Positions 55,826 to 64,000 of a stretch of DNA of 64,000 nt are shown here, in pieces. The notes beneath the pieces were generated by a model. That model was given only the letters and a program-made list of their open reading frames with translations. It ran no database searches and was not told the DNA's origin. The DNA lies in NCBI GenBank assembly GCA_963682025.1, contig OY821522.1:29066959-29130958 (forward strand). The letters run 5' to 3'. This DNA is from Cordilura impudica. Lineage: Eukaryota; Arthropoda; Insecta; Diptera; Scathophagidae. The position numbers were made by a program, and so were the translations under genes. Position 1 is the first letter of the stretch. Every line of letters starts with the position of its first letter.

Positions 55826-56046
55826 CAATTTAAAACATTAAATATTATTTAATATTATAATACATTTGATTAAATTAAATTTCAAATATTTCAGCTTTAT
55901 TCTTTAATTTTAATCTTATTGTTCTTTGCATTTTATATAAAGAAAATTTGTAATTAGTTATTAATTTATTAACGATTTTATAATTTTAAATACAATCAGT
56001 TCCATACTGCAAAATAAGACTTTTAGTCTTGTGTATGGAGCAGTTC

Positions 56047-56089
<43 letters not shown>

Positions 56090-59000
56090 GCTAATCAATT
56101 ATAGCCAATTCACAAATCAACACAAAAAACCAAACTTATTTTTATTACAAACACATTAACAAATTTAATAAAATTTAAATCTGCAAAGCGGCTAAAAAGA
56201 AATACCTTTCAAATAATATACGTTTGGTCCAAAGTGGAATAAAACGGTAGAACAAAACATCGATCATAAGAAATCGCCTAGCCTATTAATATTATAGATT
56301 ATATTATTTTATCTTAAATTGTATTTAGGTATAATTAAAGTCCGCGTTATCTTTAATTAGACTGCTTTCGTGTGTCTGTTTTTGAAAACATAATGCTACG
56401 CTCCCTATCTTCGTTCCCCTCCACTATGATTTTTTTTAGTTATTCTACAGAATATTACGCCATTAGCCTCCTTCAGGGGGGGGGGGGGTAAGGTTTTAAA
56501 ACCTTTTTTTGATAATTCTCTTTCTGAATGTACAACGTCAACATGTCGAGAATGTTGTGTCAAAAGTTCAAGTAAATCGGAGCAAAATTTAAGAAGATAC
56601 AGCGTTTCCAGTGACCGGCCTCATACGGTATCTATATATATAAAAGAGTTGCGTGACTGACTGACTGACTAACTCATTCATCATCGCCCAGCCCAAACCG
56701 CTGAACTTAGAAACTTGAAATTTGGCATGTAAGTTCCTTTTACAGAGTGTAGATCCACTAAGACGGCATTTTTGGAAATTCGAATTTTTAGGGGGTAAAA
56801 AAGGGTAAAAACGGCCGAAAAAAGGCATTTTTAAAAAATCTTTAAAAAAGGTCCTAGGAGTATGAAATTTGGAATGTAGGTTCCTTTTAGGAAGCAGAAT
56901 TAGGGATTCTTAGAAATTCGCGCTTTAATGAGCTAAAAAGGGGAAAATAAAAGGGAAAAAAATTTACATTTGGTATCTTCTAAGCAAATGAATTTAGGAA
57001 TTTGAAATACAGTATGTGGATTCCACTAGAGACTTCAGATGCGATGAAAACTTTTGGAATTCAGATTTTAAGGGGGGTAAAAACGGTCAAAAAAGATTAA
57101 GTGGTATCTTTTTGTATCTTCTTAATATATTAATCTGTATACCGGAATTTTTCATACAGACTCCACCGAATACATGGGCATCAGTCAGGGATGAATTAAT
57201 TGGTAATTCTAATAAGTGTATATTTGGTATCTTCTAAACAATCGAATATAGAATGAGGTTCGTGAATTCCACTGGAGATAGAAACACCCGATGAGAGGGA
57301 AACTTTTGGAAATTCTTAACATATTAGTCTATATTTATGAATTTTGTTATAAAGACTCCACTGAATACGTGGGCATCAGTCAAGGATGAATTTTTCGGCA
57401 ATTCTAACGTGTGGGGAAGAAAATCCGCCAGAGAGGTAAAAATTATATATCTGGTATCTTCTAACAAAAAAAAAATATATAGTTTGTGGATTCCACAAAA
57501 GATAAAAACATCAAATGAGACGGAAGCTTTTGAAAATTCGGATGTTAAAGGGGGGGGTGGGCAAAAACGGAAGTGTAAAAGTGTACCTTTTTGTATCCTC
57601 TTTACAAAGTAATTTGGGAATAAGAAATTTGATATATAGATTCCACCAGAGACACATACATCGGAGAAGAATAAACTTTGTTTTAATTCGATCCCTTGGG
57701 GGGGGGGGGGGGGGGATAAAAACGTCCAAAAAATGCGAAAACTGATACTTTTCAACTGGTAAATTTTGCTTTGAAAGTACATTTTCTTAAGAAAACAAGA
57801 AAGAAAATAATAGTTTGTCTAGACCGATGCCCTATACCATGCGTTTAGAGAATTGGTCTTAGGTCCAACTAATTGGGTTTAAAAAAATCATAAACCAAAT
57901 CTACGTCGAAAATTGGACTAATCCTGAACATTTATGGAAAAGTCACTTATATTTTGCAACAACATATACAAACCGAGGAAAAGCTATGCAATATTTTTGT
58001 TTTAGATAGGTTTAAGTGAAATGTCCTATAGGGTTTATTTATGGTCTACGGATTAATGGATGTAATAAACATACACAAACCCAATTCGACTGAGATCTAT
58101 TTGGTAATTTGGATCTTATGGCAAGTTAAGTCGATATCATAAGGGTCATTTGAATGGGGATAAGGTCTAAACATACACCCATTTTCACGAATTTCAATAG
58201 CGTTTGTCCTATGGATTGAGATACTTCTTTCCAAACTAAGCCATCGATATTACAAATAATATTATTTTTGAATTATTTTCGAACCTATAATGAATAAGAA
58301 AGTGGTACTTAAATAGAGTAGGTCGCAACACATTACAAATTTTTACAAAATTCAAAATTTGCCAATTTTGTTTTTTAATAATTACGATTAGTGATAAAAT
58401 TATGTATTTCTTTTACGAAATTACTACTGGGTGTATTTTATATTGGAAGACAACACATTTATTACAAAAAATACAACAAAAAAAAAATAGATAAACGAAA
58501 ATAAATATGTTTTTTAAGTGTGCCAAAACAGTGAAAACTTTTAAATTTCTTTACCAGAGTTGATTAAAATAATAAAAAATAGAAGAAAGTGAAAAAAAAT
58601 TAAAAAATTAATCTTGCGAATAGTGTTGACCAAAAAATGATATATTTAAATGGACCCAAAACGTTTAAACACTTCCGGAGTTTAACTAAAATAAATTAAT
58701 ACAATCGTTCGGTATATAAATCATTAACCCCCCAAGATCATGACCATCATTTTATTCTACAGTGTTATTGTATAGTAAAGGTTTCCATTGTTTTGTCAAG
58801 AGCATAAAATTAATACTTTTAAGTTTTGTTAATTTTTTCTGAAGTAATATTAATATTTCTTCTTTGTTAAATAAATAAAACGTACAAATGTTTAAACTGA
58901 TAAAGGATTCCATCCAAGTCGTCAAAAATATATTTTATAAAAGTCGCCATCGTATTGTCACTTTACATCGATTTTCTCGCAAATAAATGTTCGAAGTCCG

Positions 59001-59937
59001 TGAACATCATAACTCAAAATCTACTTGAAATATTACACACTATATCTACACATAAATCATCAGGTAACCACGAAGAGTTTTTTTTATTTACAATTTTCTT
59101 TCCTATGTTTTAACAACAAATTCCCGAAATTTTATAGCAAAAATCGTGTTTTTCACTTCAAAATGCAAAAAAAAAAAATATTAAAAAAACTCTTTGTCAC
59201 TACCTCAGAAGACATGTCATCCTTTAAGCGCATTTAGATTTTTTTTCACATGATCCAGTAACGAGTTATAATGTTCACCGCATAACAACAATGCCTCCGG
59301 AGATTCGCTGTCACTGACTATTTGCGAAATGTGATACAATTAGTAAAAGGAAATTTAACGTTGCATTTAACAACATAATCAGATATGTGTATGGACTTAA
59401 TAGACGTTCTAGTGTATCTTTGTTTTCATCGCAGCTATATGGCGTTTCTTTAGATAATCTTTTAAATATAAGAGTTTTTGTTTTTTTACATAAAATAGTG
59501 TATACCCACAAACCGAAACATCTGTACGACAAACTTTATATTTCAGATATAAGCAGGGGAAAAAGAATTAGATCAATTAGATATAAAAGTTTAATATCGG
59601 AGTGGCATTTCTACATATTCGCAGTATCTCTCTGGAATTCTATACCCCATAGCTCTCAACTTTTAAGTAATGCACGAAAATTTAAAGAAAATATTTTTAA
59701 ACTGTTTTCAGCATAACAATTTAAAACATTAAATATTATTTAATATTATAATACATTTGATTAAATTAAATTTCAAATATTTCAGCTTTATTCTTTAATT
59801 TTAATCTTATTGTTCTTTGCATTTTATATAAAGAAAATTTGTAATTAGTTATTAATTTATTAACGATTTTATAATTTTAAATACAATCAGTTCCATACTG
59901 CAAAATAAGACTTTTAGTCTTGTGTATGGAGCAGTTC

Positions 59938-59979
<42 letters not shown>

Positions 59980-62900
59980 GCTAATCAATTATAGCCAATT
60001 CACAAATCAACACAAAAAACCAAACTTATTTTTATTACAAACACATTAACAAATTTAATAAAATTTAAATCTGCAAAGCGGCTAAAAAGAAATACCTTTC
60101 AAATAATATACGTTTGGTCCAAAGTGGAATAAAACGGTAGAACAAAACATCGATCATAAGAAATCGCCTAGCCTATTAATATTATAGATTATATTATTTT
60201 ATCTTAAATTGTATTTAGGTATAATTAAAGTCCGCGTTATCTTTAATTAGACTGCTTTCGTGTGTCTGTTTTTGAAAACATAATGCTACGCTCCCTATCT
60301 TCGTTCCCCTCCACTATGATTTTTTTTAGTTATTCTACAGAATATTACGCCATTAGCCTCCTTCAGGGGGGGGGGGGGGGTAAGGTTTTAAAACCTTTTT
60401 TTGATAATTCTCTTTCTGAATGTACAACGTCAACATGTCGAGAATGTTGTGTCAAAAGTTCAAGTAAATCGGAGCAAAATTTAAGAAGATACAGCGTTTC
60501 CAGTGACCGGCCTCATACGGTATCTATATATATAAAAGAGTTGCGTGACTGACTGACTGACTAACTCATTCATCATCGCCCAGCCCAAACCGCTGAACTT
60601 AGAAACTTGAAATTTGGCATGTAAGTTCCTTTTACAGAGTGTAGATCCACTAAGACGGCATTTTTGGAAATTCGAATTTTTAGGGGGTAAAAAAGGGTAA
60701 AAACGGCCGAAAAAAGGCATTTTTAAAAAATCTTTAAAAAAGGTCCTAGGAGTATGAAATTTGGAATGTAGGTTCCTTTTAGGAAGCAGAATTAGGGATT
60801 CTTAGAAATTCGCGCTTTAATGAGCTAAAAAGGGGAAAATAAAAGGGAAAAAAATTTACATTTGGTATCTTCTAAGCAAATGAATTTAGGAATTTGAAAT
60901 ACAGTATGTGGATTCCACTAGAGACTTCAGATGCGATGAAAACTTTTGGAATTCAGATTTTAAGGGGGGTAAAAACGGTCAAAAAAGATTAAGTGGTATC
61001 TTTTTGTATCTTCTTAATATATTAATCTGTATACCGGAATTTTTCATACAGACTCCACCGAATACATGGGCATCAGTCAGGGATGAATTAATTGGTAATT
61101 CTAATAAGTGTATATTTGGTATCTTCTAAACAATCGAATATAGAATGAGGTTCGTGAATTCCACTGGAGATAGAAACACCCGATGAGAGGGAAACTTTTG
61201 GAAATTCTTAACATATTAGTCTATATTTATGAATTTTGTTATAAAGACTCCACTGAATACGTGGGCATCAGTCAAGGTAAAAATTATATATCTGGTATCT
61301 TCTAACAAAAAAAAAATATATAGTTTGTGGATTCCACAAAAGATAAAAACATCAAATGAGACGGAAGCTTTTGAAAATTCGGATGTTAAAGGGGGGGGTG
61401 GGCAAAAACGGAAGTGTAAAAGTGTACCTTTTTGTATCCTCTTTACAAAGTAATTTGGGAATAAGAAATTTGATATATAGATTCCACCAGAGACACATAC
61501 ATCGGAGAAGAATAAACTTTGTTTTAATTCGATCCCTTGGGGGGGGGGGGGGGGGATAAAAACGTCCAAAAAATGCGAAAACTGATACTTTTCAACTGGT
61601 AAATTTTGCTTTGAAAGTACATTTTCTTAAGAAAACAAGAAAGAAAATAATAGTTTGTCTAGACCGATGCCCTATACCATGCGTTTAGAGAATTGGTCTT
61701 AGGTCCAACTAATTGGGTTTAAAAAAATCATAAACCAAATCTACGTCGAAAATTGGACTAATCCTGAACATTTATGGAAAAGTCACTTATATTTTGCAAC
61801 AACATATACAAACCGAGGAAAAGCTATGCAATATTTTTGTTTTAGATAGGTTTAAGTGAAATGTCCTATAGGGTTTATTTATGGTCTACGGATTAATGGA
61901 TGTAATAAACATACACAAACCCAATTCGACTGAGATCTATTTGGTAATTTGGATCTTATGGCAAGTTAAGTCGATATCATAAGGGTCATTTGAATGGGGA
62001 TAAGGTCTAAACATACACCCATTTTCACGAATTTCAATAGCGTTTGTCCTATGGATTGAGATACTTCTTTCCAAACTAAGCCATCGATATTACAAATAAT
62101 ATTATTTTTGAATTATTTTCGAACCTATAATGAATAAGAAAGTGGTACTTAAATAGAGTAGGTCGCAACACATTACAAATTTTTACAAAATTCAAAATTT
62201 GCCAATTTTGTTTTTTAATAATTACGATTAGTGATAAAATTATGTATTTCTTTTACGAAATTACTACTGGGTGTATTTTATATTGGAAGACAACACATTT
62301 ATTACAAAAAATACAACAAAAAAAAAATAGATAAACGAAAATAAATATGTTTTTTAAGTGTGCCAAAACAGTGAAAACTTTTAAATTTCTTTACCAGAGT
62401 TGATTAAAATAATAAAAAATAGAAGAAAGTGAAAAAAAATTAAAAAATTAATCTTGCGAATAGTGTTGACCAAAAAATGATATATTTAAATGGACCCAAA
62501 ACGTTTAAACACTTCCGGAGTTTAACTAAAATAAATTAATACAATCGTTCGGTATATAAATCATTAACCCCCCAAGATCATGACCATCATTTTATTCTAC
62601 AGTGTTATTGTATAGTAAAGGTTTCCATTGTTTTGTCAAGAGCATAAAATTAATACTTTTAAGTTTTGTTAATTTTTTCTGAAGTAATATTAATATTTCT
62701 TCTTTGTTAAATAAATAAAACGTACAAATGTTTAAACTGATAAAGGATTCCATCCAAGTCGTCAAAAATATATTTTATAAAAGTCGCCATCGTATTGTCA
62801 CTTTACATCGATTTTCTCGCAAATAAATGTTCGAAGTCCGTGAACATCATAACTCAAAATCTACTTGAAATATTACACACTATATCTACACATAAATCAT

Positions 62901-63157
62901 CAGGTAACCACGAAGAGTTTTTTTTATTTACAATTTTCTTTCCTATGTTTTAACAACAAATTCCCGAAATTTTATAGCAAAAATCGTGTTTTTCACTTCA
63001 AAATGCAAAAAAAAAAAATATTAAAAAAACTCTTTGTCACTACCTCAGAAGACATGTCATCCTTTAAGCGCATTTAGATTTTTTTTCACATGATCCAGTA
63101 ACGAGTTATAATGTTCACCGCATAACAACAATGCCTCCGGAGATTCGCTGTCACTGA

Positions 63158-63330
63158 CTTATTTATTAAAATTTTTAATCGAAAATTTTTTGAAAGTTTC
63201 TTCAAATGCTATGCTATAATGTGTAGATGAAATAAATAGTCCAGCATTATTTGTGTCTTTAAAGAAGAATTATGAAAATACGACGTTTTTTTAACTTTTA
63301 AGACCTTTAAGAGTTTTATTGTTTAAAACT
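63158..63330 (+). other. Right flank of the array: end of the original G-run element
   Basis: 63260-63300 (AATTATGAAAATACGACGTT, AACTTTTAAGACCTTTAAGA) resembles the right end of the MITE at 47230-47275, but the C run is lost. It is where the element continued before the duplication. Confidence 0.45.
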
Positions 63331-63379
63331 GACGTCCATGGAAAAAACTTTGCCCGATAAAATGCTCACACGTTCTCCA

Positions 63380-63790
63380 CAGGGTTGAGGTCCACACTAA
63401 TGGATTTAAGTATGGCAGTGTTGCCTTGCTGGGCGATTAGTCTCATCTCAGTTGAAAAGGTTGGACATTCCATTAATTGTGGCAAAATATACTTTTATTT
63501 AAACATCATATACTAAGCATATTTCTGCAAGCAAAAAACAATATATAAACTCGGAACGAAAATTTTGTCTGAGTAACAGATTTAAACATTTTCCAAAAAA
63601 TCTATATAATAATCTGAAAATTTTGTCTGAGTAGCAGATTAAAACATTTACCAAAATATCTATATAATAATCTGAATCCGTTTAAGGTATAGAGTTGATC
63701 CTGGATAGGAAATGGTCGTCCATAACATGGTGAGCCATCTGTCAGTCAAAACTGGCATCTGGACCATTTAGCTTTTTTTCATTTTCGCGA
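63380..63790 (-). pseudogene. Tc1-like transposase relic
   Basis: On the minus strand a KKLNGPD segment (about 63770) and, some 330 bases further, QQGNTAI followed closely by SVDLNPVENV (63450-63390) recall the FNLDGPDG, QQDNA and DLNPIEN motifs of Tc1 transposases in the correct order. Stops are frequent, and the part between the second Asp and the Glu is shortened. Ends not identified. Confidence 0.45.
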
Positions 63791-64000
63791 TTTTATGTGC
63801 CCTACTGCTATGTGAGCGTATTTTCACGTGGTATTTTAAACTTTACGTTCAAAATATGCTTTTTAGTGCTTATGACGATAATTTTATATATATTCTTCGT
63901 ACTTATCAGTTTAAACTGTTTCAAGTTACCAACAACTATTAAAGATATTGCCTACCAGCTTATAACTATTTATGTTTTACTTATATATGCTTTATTTATT
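63791..64000. other. Right edge, nothing recognised
   Basis: AT-rich sequence without gene or clear repeat. Confidence 0.4.

Larger units (their letters stand above)
51540..63157 (+). repeat. Tandem triplication of a 3.89-kb unit
   Basis: Unit A is 51540-55426, B is 55427-59317 and C is 59318-63157, head to tail. Each starts within LINE RT (CTATTTGCGAAATGTG) and ends GATTCGCTGTCACTGA. Copies are almost identical: I see one base change near 51570 (B and C agree against A), changed lengths of A and G runs, and a 51-bp deletion in C after 61277. Each unit contains the LINE 3' end with poly(A), a spacer, the left part of the G-run element, an imperfect tandem module array and a dispersed-repeat fragment. 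Confidence 0.95.

Noticed and set aside
51540..63157. Possible CRISPR or satellite array
   Set aside because: Only three long units made of recognisable transposon parts; no short direct repeats with unique spacers.
1..64000. tRNA, rRNA or bacterial-type operon signals
   Set aside because: None seen; spliced genes, LINE poly(A) tails and base composition are eukaryotic.

Overview
This window is AT-rich eukaryotic DNA, and everything I can identify in it is mobile DNA. The mix (BEL/Pao, mdg1-type and gypsy-type LTR elements, Penelope-like elements, Tc1, Harbinger, Transib, jockey/CR1-group LINEs, foldback and MITE-like elements, and poly-pyrimidine dispersed repeats) suggests a dipteran insect, probably a brachyceran or calyptrate fly. 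That is inference from element composition; no host gene confirms it. I found no convincing host gene, tRNA, rRNA, CRISPR array or operon.

Layout. 58-327: a 5' LTR and tRNA-Arg-type primer site of an mdg1/412-like element whose body lies off the left edge. 2254-13420: a BEL/Pao retrotransposon on the minus strand with both LTRs and a matching 5-bp target duplication; a 1.65-kb Tc1 element sits in its leader (9574-11223). 13587-15129: a 5'-truncated Penelope-like element (PLE) between perfect inverted repeats. 15150-23566: dispersed repeats, a LINE endonuclease relic and several MITE-like inverted-repeat elements. 23967-26702: a Harbinger transposon with an apparently intact four-exon transposase but a broken Myb-like partner gene. 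27080-27955: a large foldback hairpin. 28771-29876: a second PLE between 146-bp inverted repeats.

30590-41640 is a three-layer nest. An old minus-strand LINE is split by a plus-strand LINE (about 31860-41010), which is itself split, inside the codons of its YADD catalytic motif, by a gypsy-like LTR element (34882-39977). 42240-43360 holds remains of a Transib (RAG1-related) transposase. 43400-43960 is a third PLE tail. 43980-47640 is a badly decayed second gypsy-like element carrying a 0.4-kb MITE. 47640-49010 is a PLE in the tail-then-head order typical of the group. 50100-52194 is a LINE in which an ORF1-like start is fused in frame to the reverse transcriptase. 51540-63157 is a tandem triplication of a 3.89-kb unit that begins inside that LINE. 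A Tc1 relic lies near the right edge.

Function. Almost every coding region is interrupted. The one gene I could read from start to stop with consistent splice sites is the Harbinger transposase (359 residues). The gypsy-like element at 34882-39977 is young (about 7 differences between its two 358-bp LTRs), but it carries a stop in gag, frameshifts, and an alanine at the position of a catalytic aspartate in its reverse transcriptase. I did not find a clearly new biological system. The best leads are a shared hammerhead-like fold in three different PLE families, an extra zinc-knuckle ORF at the env position of the BEL element, the LINE ORF1-ORF2 fusion, and the 3.89-kb tandem array.
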